Below are positions 35,918 to 43,896 of a stretch of 60,178 bases of DNA, piece by piece. How positions within the stretch are numbered: position 1 is the stretch's first letter; each line of letters starts with the position of its first letter. The notes below the pieces were generated by a model. The model had not been told where the DNA came from and ran no database searches. It saw nothing but the letters and a program-made list of their open reading frames with translations. A program made the position numbers and the translations under genes. This DNA comes from Romeriopsis navalis LEGE 11480 (GTDB taxonomy: Bacteria; Cyanobacteriota; Cyanobacteriia; Leptolyngbyales; Leptolyngbyaceae). The stretch is from assembly GCF_015207035.1 (NCBI RefSeq), contig NZ_JADEXQ010000026.1:1-60178 (forward strand), given 5' to 3'.

Positions 35918-36385
35918 ATGTTGAGTCAGCTTGCCCGGTTAAGTGTTGAGGCGGATGGGCGCTATGCAACAGCGTCAGAGCTGCAGTTTTTGAAAGATTA
36001 TCTCGCCACGGCCGATCAGCGGATGAGTGCCTATGAGAAAATCCGCGACAATGAAGTGCAAATCATGATCGATATGGAAACACAATCGCGGTTAGCCGAT
36101 GCGAATGTCTTCCAGAAAGGTGAGCGAGATGTGACTCAAGTTTGCCGTCGCGATCGCAAGCAATTATTGCAATGCTCCGCCGCCGCCATGCTCATTGATG
36201 ATTTGGATCGGTTGCGTGATGGGTTGCTGCTATGGCAGAGCACGATCGTCCGGGCCTTGAAAGATGAGCAAGCATCCCAAGTCGTTTGTCGCGTCTTGCC
36301 GCACGTCATGCAGGCACATTTAACAGAAGCCGAAGCTGAACTGATGAAACCCGTGTTGCGCCTGAACCAAGCCCTATTGAATTAA
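35918..36385 (+). CDS. Allophycocyanin-like protein without chromophore cysteine (Slr0149-like)
   Basis: A 155-residue phycobiliprotein-fold protein. It has the N-terminal helices (LSQLARLSVEADGRYATASELQFLKDYL), AYEKIRDNEVQ, and RRDRKQLLQCSAAAMLIDDLDRLRDGLLLW. In bilin-carrying subunits the last stretch reads about C-L-R-D-x-x-Y; here the cysteine position is not conserved, so a bilin is unlikely. AAGGA precedes the ATG. Such proteins could imitate antenna subunits to hold phycobilisome or photosystem II intermediates; this is inference. Confidence 0.78.
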   Translation: MLSQLARLSVEADGRYATASELQFLKDYLATADQRMSAYEKIRDNEVQIMIDMETQSRLADANVFQKGERDVTQVCRRDRKQLLQCSAAAMLIDDLDRLRDGLLLWQSTIVRALKDEQASQVVCRVLPHVMQAHLTEAEAELMKPVLRLNQALLN

Positions 36386-36464
36386 GTCTTTCGTCAAGTT
36401 GTCCGAAAGCCGCCATCTTGAAAACCCATTCAATCATCGTTCTCACATTCAATCATCATTCACA

Positions 36465-37319
36465 ATGGAACCTGAAATGCAACCATTAGACGTACAACCA
36501 GCCGCACAATTGTCCAATCCATCGGCCGCACCATCCGGTTCCTGGATGGATAGCCTCGAAATCGTTTCTGTGGTGGTTTCTCTCGGTAGCTCCGTCGCCT
36601 TGGCCGCAATGCAACAAGCCGCTTTAGCGACAATTCCCTTGTCCTTTACAGCCGCCCTCAATTTAGCCAATCGTAAGCGGTTGATGAATGCCATGGCACA
36701 GTCGCAACAGGCAGCAACCGCCCAACTCGTATCCCAGGCAACCCAGCATCAGCAACGCTTGGATGATTTGACTCAATCATTCGAGACACGGTCATCGTCC
36801 GTCACCGCACAGTTTACGGAGATGCAAACGCTCAGCACCGAATTTAAGCAACAACTGCAGGCGCTTGAGGCCAAAGATACGGACATTGAAACCGTCCTTG
36901 AAAAGCTACGTGAGATCGATCGTTGTACCCAAGCAATCCGCACAAATCCCAAAGCGGCTGACTTCTTCTTCCAACGGGGTCAAGTGCGCCAAAGTCTGTC
37001 CCGCATGGAAGACAACCGGATCGCGATCGAAGACTATACCCAGGCGATCAAACTGGAGCCGACTTTCGCGAAAGCCTATTTTAACCGTGGCTTCCTCCGC
37101 GCCGAATTGGGTGAAAAGCGTCAAGCCGGTGAAGATTTGCGGATGGCGGCTAAGTGCTATTTTGACCAAGGTCAAATGGATAGTTATGCCGAAGCCAAAC
37201 AGTTGAGTGAGCAGGTTTACGCCAACACTGAAGCGCCAACGGATGAGTCGACCAGTCTGCCAGGCAATGAGGCAGACCCAGTGGCACCCAAATTGTTGGT
37301 GTCAGATTTATTTAGTTAA
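36465..37319 (+). CDS. TPR membrane protein (Slr0151-like)
   Basis: About 284 residues from the ATG at 36465; the longer frame from 36399 adds a TTG start without support. It has a hydrophobic segment (VSVVVSLGSSVALAAMQQAAL), then a helical coiled-coil region (QATQHQQRLDDLTQSFETR), then two to three TPR units (FFFQRGQVRQSL..., AYFNRGFLRAELGEKRQAG...). Slr0151 of Synechocystis is a TPR protein needed for efficient photosystem II repair and thylakoid organisation. The C-terminus (LLVSDLFS) resembles the tail of the 33580 protein. It ends the operon before a strong terminator. Confidence 0.82.
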   Translation: MEPEMQPLDVQPAAQLSNPSAAPSGSWMDSLEIVSVVVSLGSSVALAAMQQAALATIPLSFTAALNLANRKRLMNAMAQSQQAATAQLVSQATQHQQRLDDLTQSFETRSSSVTAQFTEMQTLSTEFKQQLQALEAKDTDIETVLEKLREIDRCTQAIRTNPKAADFFFQRGQVRQSLSRMEDNRIAIEDYTQAIKLEPTFAKAYFNRGFLRAELGEKRQAGEDLRMAAKCYFDQGQMDSYAEAKQLSEQVYANTEAPTDESTSLPGNEADPVAPKLLVSDLFS

Positions 37320-37392
37320 ATTTGGGCAATGGTTCATGCCGCCATAAAAGCGCATGCAGGCCACAAGCCGTCAATATTTGCTTAATCGGATT

Positions 37393-37426
37393 ACGGGTAG
37401 AACCGCCTTGGCTCTACCCGTTTTTT
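37393..37426 (+). terminator. Terminator of the pap-like operon
   Basis: Arms ACGGGTAGA (37393-37401) and TCTACCCGT (37413-37421), short loop, followed by a T-run to 37426. It lies 73 bases after the TPR gene. Confidence 0.92.
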
Positions 37427-37479
37427 GTGGCCAATCGCGGCAATACAGACATAGAACAGCGTGACGCCATACGGTTGAG

Positions 37480-38211
37480 TTAGACCAGAAGTCCGATCAG
37501 CCGTAGCAACCCGGGCAACATCACCGCCGTAATTAAGGCGGAAAGCGCCATCGCCAGCCCGGCAAACGCGCCCATTTCCGAACTGATCTGAAATGCGCGA
37601 GCGGTGCCAATCCCATGGGCCGTGAGTCCCATAGCAATACCGCGAATACTGTCATCGTTAATCCGCAGCAGACTTAATAATTGTGTGCCACCGAGGGCCC
37701 CAATAATGCCCGTCGTGACGACTAATGCCGCGGTAAGTGAGGGCAAGCCGCCAATCTGTTCGGAAATTCCCATCGCGACCGGTGCCGTCACTGATTTCGG
37801 GGCCAGGGATAATTGCGTCAGGTAACTAGCCCCAAAGAGTTGGGCGATCGCCACTGAAGTTAAGGCCCCAGTTGTGACACCCGCAATCAGGGCAATCAGG
37901 ACGGGCAACCAGATCCGCCGCAACTTCGCAAACTGTTGATGTAATGGCACAGCGAGGGCGACCGTTGCCGGTCCCAGGAGAAAATGAATAAACTTGCCGC
38001 CTTCAAAATAAGCCGCATAGGACGTATCCGTCACGATGAGACAGAGAACCAAACAGCCCACCGCTGTCACCACAGGATTGAGTGCGGGGTGATAATTCGT
38101 ATAAACGTAGAGTCGATGGGCCAAACTGTAGGCAACTAAAGTCATCGTCAGCCCCAATAGGGGAGATGTGGCAAGATAAACCCAAATTTTCGCGAGATCC
38201 GGATCAAGCAT
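37480..38211 (-). CDS. lrgB: LrgB family membrane protein
   Basis: A 243-residue protein with several membrane segments and the LrgB core (GPATVALAVPLHQQFAKLRR, LAPKSVTAPVAMGISEQIGGLPSLTAALVVTTGIIGA, RGIAMGLTAHGIGTARAFQ). It overlaps lrgA by 8 bases. LrgAB homologues in plants are fused in PLGG1, the plastid glycolate/glycerate carrier, and cyanobacterial LrgAB may move glycolate or pyruvate rather than act as an antiholin. It converges with the pap-like operon. Confidence 0.9.
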   Translation of the reverse strand: MLDPDLAKIWVYLATSPLLGLTMTLVAYSLAHRLYVYTNYHPALNPVVTAVGCLVLCLIVTDTSYAAYFEGGKFIHFLLGPATVALAVPLHQQFAKLRRIWLPVLIALIAGVTTGALTSVAIAQLFGASYLTQLSLAPKSVTAPVAMGISEQIGGLPSLTAALVVTTGIIGALGGTQLLSLLRINDDSIRGIAMGLTAHGIGTARAFQISSEMGAFAGLAMALSALITAVMLPGLLRLIGLLV

Positions 38212-38572
38212 GATGGTGACCCCACTTATTCTGGAATCGCTGGATGCCCACCATAACGATCGCTGTCGTCGCCATTGTGATCATGGTACTCAACAGCAGG
38301 GTAATCGTGATCGGCAGCCATTCATGGGTGAGGCGATTAAAGTGCACAATAATCCCCACACCAGCAGGAACAAACAGTAGCGACAAATGACTCAAGAGTG
38401 TGGTTGAAGCCATCTCGATCGCGGCCATCGATGGTCGGCGGAGGCTCAGGGTAAGAAAGAGCAGAAACATGCCAATGACTGGCCCTGGTAAGGCGATCGG
38501 GAGGAGTTGTGCAGCAACTTCGCCAATCAGCTCATAAATCAGCAGAATCGTGATGCCATTGATGAAAATCAT
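38204..38572 (-). CDS. lrgA: LrgA/CidA family membrane protein
   Basis: The family start MIFINGITILLIYELIGEV is at the ATG at 38572, giving about 122 residues; an ATG at 38626 would add 18 polar residues and has no visible ribosome site. Four membrane segments, with ALPGPVIGMFLLFLTL typical of CidA/LrgA. It pairs with LrgB (overlapping stop/start), likely forming one transporter complex for small organic acids. Confidence 0.88.
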   Translation of the reverse strand: MIFINGITILLIYELIGEVAAQLLPIALPGPVIGMFLLFLTLSLRRPSMAAIEMASTTLLSHLSLLFVPAGVGIIVHFNRLTHEWLPITITLLLSTMITMATTAIVMVGIQRFQNKWGHHHA

Positions 38573-38709
38573 ACGATACTTATCGGCCTCGTTATAAATC
38601 GTTGAGCTTCGTCGATCGTTTGTCATGAATTGAATCGATCGGCTGAGTGCAGTATAACGAGCGCCGCCGGTCTGGTGGGGGATGATTTTTCGGTTAGTTG
38701 ATCATATAA

Positions 38710-38739
38710 AACAGCACGCTAACCGGTTAGCGTGCTGTT
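38710..38739 (-). terminator. 30-bp perfect palindrome, terminator of the acyltransferase gene
   Basis: A perfect 30-base palindrome centred on CCGG. Read on the minus strand it lies 27 bases after the acyltransferase stop and is followed by TTTTAT. On the plus strand no T-run follows. Confidence 0.85.
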
Positions 38740-38766
38740 GACTAATTGAATAGATGTACTATCTAG

Positions 38767-39873
38767 TTATTGCGCGGTGGCCCGGTTTGATTGGCGCCCA
38801 AGATACCAGCGTAAACCTTTGTTATAGCTACTCTGAAGAGCATAACTCAGCGCAAAAATCACCGGAATGCCCAGCCCCAGAATAAAACCTGACTGGATAT
38901 ATGATTTGGTGCCCCAGATATTTGCCATCATCGACCAGACTGGCCGATGGAGCAGAAAAATGCCAAAGGAAGCGAAGGATAGTTGTTTGAAACAAGTGGC
39001 TAAGTAGCTCGGGACTGCGATGGACCGACAAACTTTGAGGATCGTGAAGTGGAGCGGCAGAATTGCCATAATCGCCAGGGCAGTCTGCAAACTATCCAGG
39101 GCAAAGTTACCACTTTGGAAAATGCCCCCGAATTGGGTTGCACTATAGAGCAAGGCACTGCTACTAATTGCCGAGATGATCAGGGCGATCGGCGTCTTCA
39201 ACCGTTCAAAGTCGGATTGATATTCGGCGTAGAGCATTCCGATCGAGAAATACACTAAGTACCCCCCAAACCCCTGAATCATCAACGATTTCCCCGCCAA
39301 CACCGGTACAAAATTCAACCCACTAATCACACCGAGCATCAGCCCCAAGACAAGACCAAACGTTTTGGCTTGACTAACCCAACGGCGCAAGATGAGAAAG
39401 AGACCGTAGTAGCAAACTAAATTACTAACAAACCAAATGGTGTTGTAGTTGTCCTGAATCATATTCGGCACGATCGATTGCAAGCATAGGGCATGAATCA
39501 CAAAGTTGCCGACCGACGGTAATGTCTTACGCAGATAGGGATAGGAAGTGAAGGAAAATAAAACGATCGTCAGCAAGTACATCGGATAAATCCGGAGCAA
39601 ACGATTGCGAATAAAATCCCACGCTGGCTCTGTCCGTTTTGACTTGGTCAGTTTGAAGCCGGACATGAGGAAGAATCCCCCCACGGCAAACTGTTGCAAG
39701 ATTTTGTTGAGACCAAGACTATAGGGATTAAAGAAGCGGTGGGTGATTTCCCAAATATAGTCTTTGGTGTAATTAACGTGGTGTAGGGATAAGACGGTGA
39801 TTAGACAAGCGACCGTGAGCCAAATCATCGGGTCGATCGTCACTGGCGATCGGTCAGAAACATTACGCGTCAT
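38767..39873 (-). CDS. Acyltransferase family 3 (OafA-like) membrane protein
   Basis: A 368-residue multi-spanning protein (about ten membrane segments) with family 3 features: LSLHHVNYTKD near the N-terminus, FAVGGFFLMSGFKLT, RNRLLRIYPMYLL, and FGIFLLHRPVWS near the end. These enzymes O-acylate exported sugars or lipids. It is flanked by its own terminator and a long promoter region. Substrate unknown. Confidence 0.88.
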   Translation of the reverse strand: MTRNVSDRSPVTIDPMIWLTVACLITVLSLHHVNYTKDYIWEITHRFFNPYSLGLNKILQQFAVGGFFLMSGFKLTKSKRTEPAWDFIRNRLLRIYPMYLLTIVLFSFTSYPYLRKTLPSVGNFVIHALCLQSIVPNMIQDNYNTIWFVSNLVCYYGLFLILRRWVSQAKTFGLVLGLMLGVISGLNFVPVLAGKSLMIQGFGGYLVYFSIGMLYAEYQSDFERLKTPIALIISAISSSALLYSATQFGGIFQSGNFALDSLQTALAIMAILPLHFTILKVCRSIAVPSYLATCFKQLSFASFGIFLLHRPVWSMMANIWGTKSYIQSGFILGLGIPVIFALSYALQSSYNKGLRWYLGRQSNRATAQ

Positions 39874-40344
39874 GCTGGTTGGGAAAACTAAGAACAGTGG
39901 TGATTCTGGGTTTAGTATGGCCAGAGTTGATCGCAGTTACGCTCAGGGAAATCACGTCATTCTCGGTCGTTAGTTTAGTCAACCGTGACTGAGGCTGAAA
40001 CCGTTTGGGGCAATTTGAGCAATTTGAGCGGCGCACACCAAGCAGGCTTACTGATGAGATTGGAATGACATCGGGTATTTCGGTCGTGGTTCTACGGACA
40101 GCAGAATTTTCGCTCACAACAGATTTATGTAATTGCCCCCTACGAGAGATAGCGCACAATCGGGCAAATTTGGAGATGAGTAAGATTAAACGAATATATA
40201 AAAGTTAAGGCTTGAGGCGAAGGTGAAGCAGTTACGCCGCAGATACTTCACCCTACCCGATTGGAATAAGGCTTGGAAGTCCGAGCCTTACAGGAGCTAC
40301 GGCATCGTCCCGATATTTGATAATTAGCTTTTTGTTGGGGAATT
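39874..40344. other. Intergenic, divergent promoters
   Basis: About 470 bases between divergent genes, no gene seen. A short doubled AATTTGAGC lies at about 40013-40030. Presumably contains both promoters. Confidence 0.45.
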
Positions 40345-41187
40345 ATGACTATCCACCATCATATGTTTGCTGTGAGAGAGGCACCGCAGCCAGCAGAATC
40401 TGACGATGAATTACAGTTACAGGATTACTATGCCGCGGGAGAACGTGACTTTTCCGATCGTGATTTATGTGGGATCGAAGTCAATACTGATTGTCTGAGT
40501 TATGCGCGGTTTCGACGATCGAAGCTGAAGCAAGTTAACTTACAGGATATGGACTTACGTGGTGTTGATCTGAGTGAGGCGAATCTCAGCCGCAGTAATT
40601 TGAATCATGCAGATCTGCGTGGTGCGGCTTTGAATAATGGCATATTTTTCCTCACCTCATTTAATGGTGCAAATTTACAAGGTGCCGATTTAAGCGGTGC
40701 TTCCCTGGATATCACCGACTTAGAGCAGGCTAATCTCCAAGGCGCAAACCTATGTGGAGCATATCTGCGAGGACTGGATTTGAGTCAAGTCAATTTGCAG
40801 GGCGCTTATTTTGATCCAAAAACACAGTTTGATCGAACTTTCGATCCCTTAGCGGCAGGCATGCAGCAAGACGTCCAAACGACGATGGATGATTTAGTCT
40901 TGCATTTCAATCAGTTGAGTCAATGTGCAACACGCTACCTCGGCGACATGATCGTTGCGAAATATTGGGCACAGACGCAGGTAAATAATCGGTACTTAGC
41001 CGCATTAGAAATAACCGCAGCAAATCAATTTAGCTACGCAGGGCCAGCCCAAGACCCAGCTAATTTACATCAGCTGAAATGGGCACAACTGTGGATCAAT
41101 CGCTTTCTGGGTAGTTGCTCACTGATTGTCCAAGACTTACCCAATATCGCTGAGCAGAAAAATTTACTAGTGGTTTCGGCTGGTTAA
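40345..41187 (+). CDS. Pentapeptide-repeat protein with uncharacterised C-terminal domain, paralogue 2
   Basis: A 280-residue protein with the same two parts as the 31887 gene: pentapeptide beta-helix (about 25-160; LSYARFRRSKLKQVNLQDMDLRGVDL) and the unknown C-terminal domain (MDDLVLHFNQLSQCATRYLG, HQLKWAQLWINRFLGSCSLIVQDLPNI). It has no V4R gene behind it, ends shortly after the domain, and is followed by a 660-base gap. It may compete with or replace paralogue 1 in the same complex. Confidence 0.85.
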   Translation: MTIHHHMFAVREAPQPAESDDELQLQDYYAAGERDFSDRDLCGIEVNTDCLSYARFRRSKLKQVNLQDMDLRGVDLSEANLSRSNLNHADLRGAALNNGIFFLTSFNGANLQGADLSGASLDITDLEQANLQGANLCGAYLRGLDLSQVNLQGAYFDPKTQFDRTFDPLAAGMQQDVQTTMDDLVLHFNQLSQCATRYLGDMIVAKYWAQTQVNNRYLAALEITAANQFSYAGPAQDPANLHQLKWAQLWINRFLGSCSLIVQDLPNIAEQKNLLVVSAG

Positions 41188-41850
41188 ATACTTTGCTTGC
41201 TCCCACGTTGAAACTAGATCAAACTCAAGACTTAAGCAATCATTTGGTGGTGATGGGGTCATCGGTTGGGAATACTTTTACAGTAATCAGCCATCGCGCA
41301 TCCGATTGAGCTTACGACCGCTTCAGAATCTACCCTTGGCAATTCACATAATTAATCTGAGATCAGAGACGATCGAGGACACGAATCACCTTTGATACAC
41401 CATTCATTAGCATGCGGAAAATCACGTCTCCAGCTTGATCTCAAATCGATTGCTACAGACTACACAGGGATATCTTAGTTAATGCAGATTTTTGGTACCA
41501 TCATGACATGAGAGCCGATGAACAGGAAGGGGCACAGGACGTGCATCATCCGTAGAGTTACTAGAATTTGGCATTCCCAAAAAGATATAGACAATCCGCT
41601 TTTTAAGCAATAAGGGCACAATTTCAGTCTTGCTTTCCCATAAATTCACCTTTTCATGATTGTTGAGTTTTTGTGTCTTTCACGGAATGGTTAAGAATAA
41701 ATTAAGGCATATTAAAAACATGTCAGTCAAGTATTTACAAACACATTCTTGCGCTACTTGGTCGCAGAAGACAATTATGCACCTTGCAAAAAACGATTTG
41801 CGTTGCACTCCAATTCCAAGTTCTTGAGATTCCTCGTAGGAGATACGATA
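41188..41850. other. Gene-free, promoter of the fusion gene
   Basis: 660 bases with no supported gene. The plus frame is open from 41749, but the AGGAG ribosome site at about 41838-41842 and the ATG at 41851 mark the real start. A long leader suggests separate regulation of the fusion gene. Confidence 0.5.
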
Positions 41851-43551
41851 ATGCCCGATTCTGCTGTTGCCTTGCCAGTAACCAATCAAGCCATTGAATT
41901 ATTATCATCTCGATACCAGTCAGGGGAACGGGACTTTGCTGACTACGATTGTGCCGAACTCAATCTACGTGCAACTTCTTTCAGTTATGCCAGTTTTCGC
42001 CGATCTAAGTTAAGACTGCTAGATTGGCGCGATTCAAATCTGCGCGGCATTGATCTCAGTGATACCAATCTCAGCCGCAGCCACTTAGAAAATGCCGATT
42101 TACGAGGGGCAGCGCTCGATAATTCCATGTTATTCATGGCATCACTTGACGGCGTGAACTTACAGGGAGCTGATTTGAGCGATGCCTCGCTTGACCTGAC
42201 AACTGTCGATCATGCTGATCTGCGAGGAGCAAATTTACGGGGAGCTTACCTATGTGGGATTGACTTAAGTCAGGCCAATCTCGAAAATGCTTACTTTGAC
42301 AATCGCACCCAATTTGACCAACAATTCGATCCAATTAGTGCGGGCATGCGTACGGATATCACCGTGACGGTAGATGATCTGGTTGCCGGACTGAATCAGA
42401 TTACCCATTGTACGAGCCAATACATCGAGCAGCCCCTGATCTTAGAACATTGGGAAAAAGCCCGGTTTGCAAATCGACATTTAGCCGGATTTTCGTTTGA
42501 TGCAGCGGGGCAAGTTGTTTATACGGGGAACGCCACAGAATCAGCGAGTTTTCTCCAACTCAAATGGTTGCAGCTTTGGATTAATAAATTCATGGGTAAC
42601 TGCGCATTAACTTATTCCGAGTTGCCTTACATTATTCAGCAAGACCATTTATTGGTATTAACCTGGGAAGCTCAAGGTCACAATCAAGAACACATTGACA
42701 GTGTTGCTAGTCCGAATGCCAATACTGCTATTTTTGGTGAATCTTTGGCTCCGGCCAATGCCACCAACCCGCTAGAGACTGAGGCATTACTGACGGTGAA
42801 TCGTCAAACAGGCGAAAGTTCAATCCCAACGGCGCAATCCGCATCGATCGCCACAGTCGCAGCAACCTTAACGCGATCGCCAGAAGTCGTCGTCCCCCCG
42901 CACCAATATCCGAAAAAGAAGCCACATTATCGATTTGACGACTTCTTCGCCTTTCAATCAGCTCAAGGTACGGTGAAAGATTGGCATGGGGCACGGAATA
43001 TTTTTGCCGGTGAAGACTTTATCCTGGCGCTGATTCAAGGGTTTGAACAAGAAGTGGGGCAGGCGTCTTCGCTCTTGATGTATGACTTAGGTAAAGCTTG
43101 GGGCGCACGCGATTTTCAGGTATTCAAGTCCTGGTTTGAAGCAGAATTCGCGATGGACATTGGTCAATGTCCATTGCCCGTAGTCCTCGAAGCCTGGTGG
43201 TGGCCGTTCACAACGCAAGGTTGGGGCACTTGGGAGGTAGATCTCAAGGAACAGGCCAATGGCTTCCTATTTATTAAAATCTTCGACTCGGCCGTGGCCC
43301 GGACCCTCGGCAACGTCGGGAAGCCAGTATGTCATCTCTACGCCGGGCTGTTTGCCGGATTTTTCAGTCAGCTGGTGAAGCAAGACCTCGGCTGCATTGA
43401 GCTTCAGTGCTACGCCATGGGTGACACATACTGTAAATTCTTAGTCGGCAAAAAGGAACGGGTCGATGCGGCAACGTTCTGGCAAACCGAAGGTGCAACA
43501 GCACGGGACATTGAAATGCGATTACAGCAGGAAGAAGCGCTAACGGCGTAA
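41851..43551 (+). CDS. Pentapeptide-repeat / V4R fusion protein, paralogue 3
   Basis: A 566-residue protein joining, in one chain, the pentapeptide helix (about 20-160), the unknown domain (VTVDDLVAGLNQITHC, LQLKWLQLWINKFMGNCAL), a variable linker of about 80 residues (begins NTAIFGESLAPANATN, contains many A, T and S), and a V4R domain starting at HYRFDDFFAFQ. The V4R half closely matches the separate protein at 32858 (e.g. EAWWWPFTTQGWGTWEVDL identical) and keeps the cysteines GCIELQCYAMGDTYCKF. Paralogue 1 ends at AIFG, exactly where this linker begins. The start is set by an AGGAG site. Confidence 0.9.
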   Translation: MPDSAVALPVTNQAIELLSSRYQSGERDFADYDCAELNLRATSFSYASFRRSKLRLLDWRDSNLRGIDLSDTNLSRSHLENADLRGAALDNSMLFMASLDGVNLQGADLSDASLDLTTVDHADLRGANLRGAYLCGIDLSQANLENAYFDNRTQFDQQFDPISAGMRTDITVTVDDLVAGLNQITHCTSQYIEQPLILEHWEKARFANRHLAGFSFDAAGQVVYTGNATESASFLQLKWLQLWINKFMGNCALTYSELPYIIQQDHLLVLTWEAQGHNQEHIDSVASPNANTAIFGESLAPANATNPLETEALLTVNRQTGESSIPTAQSASIATVAATLTRSPEVVVPPHQYPKKKPHYRFDDFFAFQSAQGTVKDWHGARNIFAGEDFILALIQGFEQEVGQASSLLMYDLGKAWGARDFQVFKSWFEAEFAMDIGQCPLPVVLEAWWWPFTTQGWGTWEVDLKEQANGFLFIKIFDSAVARTLGNVGKPVCHLYAGLFAGFFSQLVKQDLGCIELQCYAMGDTYCKFLVGKKERVDAATFWQTEGATARDIEMRLQQEEALTA

Positions 43552-43896
43552 TTAGCATGGCACGATCGGTAGCAACTCGATTTACGATCAAGTCGCCGCC
43601 GATCGTGTTGCGTAAGATCGCAACTCCACCATATTTCATGCTTCCACCATATTTCATGGCCGCCACAGCAGCGCTGAAGCGCAATCAACATCGATTTGAC
43701 AGATTATCAGATGCGACCTTGTGAGTATCAGATTGATTTATCTCAGGATGCGGTATTCCTAACGGCATAGGGCACAATGGAAGCGGCTAAATTTGCCGGC
43801 AGCCAGAATTTGGTTGACGGATTGGATCGATTGAGGGGGGTTCCCCCTGACATCGATCGCAATTAAGCCGATTGATTGGTGCGAGTCCCTGGCGTG
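43552..43896. other. Intergenic with repeats before the kinase gene
   Basis: Holds a hairpin with arms CACGATCGG (43561-43569) and CCGATCGTG (43599-43607), a 16-base direct repeat (43625-43640 and 43643-43658, unit ending TATTTCATG), and a GGGGG/CCCCC hairpin near 43835-43850. No gene. Confidence 0.6.

Noticed and set aside
38710-38739. Perfect palindrome as an operator
   Set aside because: It lies downstream of a minus-strand gene and is followed by a T-run on that strand, so a terminator is the simpler reading.
43625-43658. Direct repeats as a CRISPR array
   Set aside because: Only two copies with an effectively absent spacer, no cas genes nearby.
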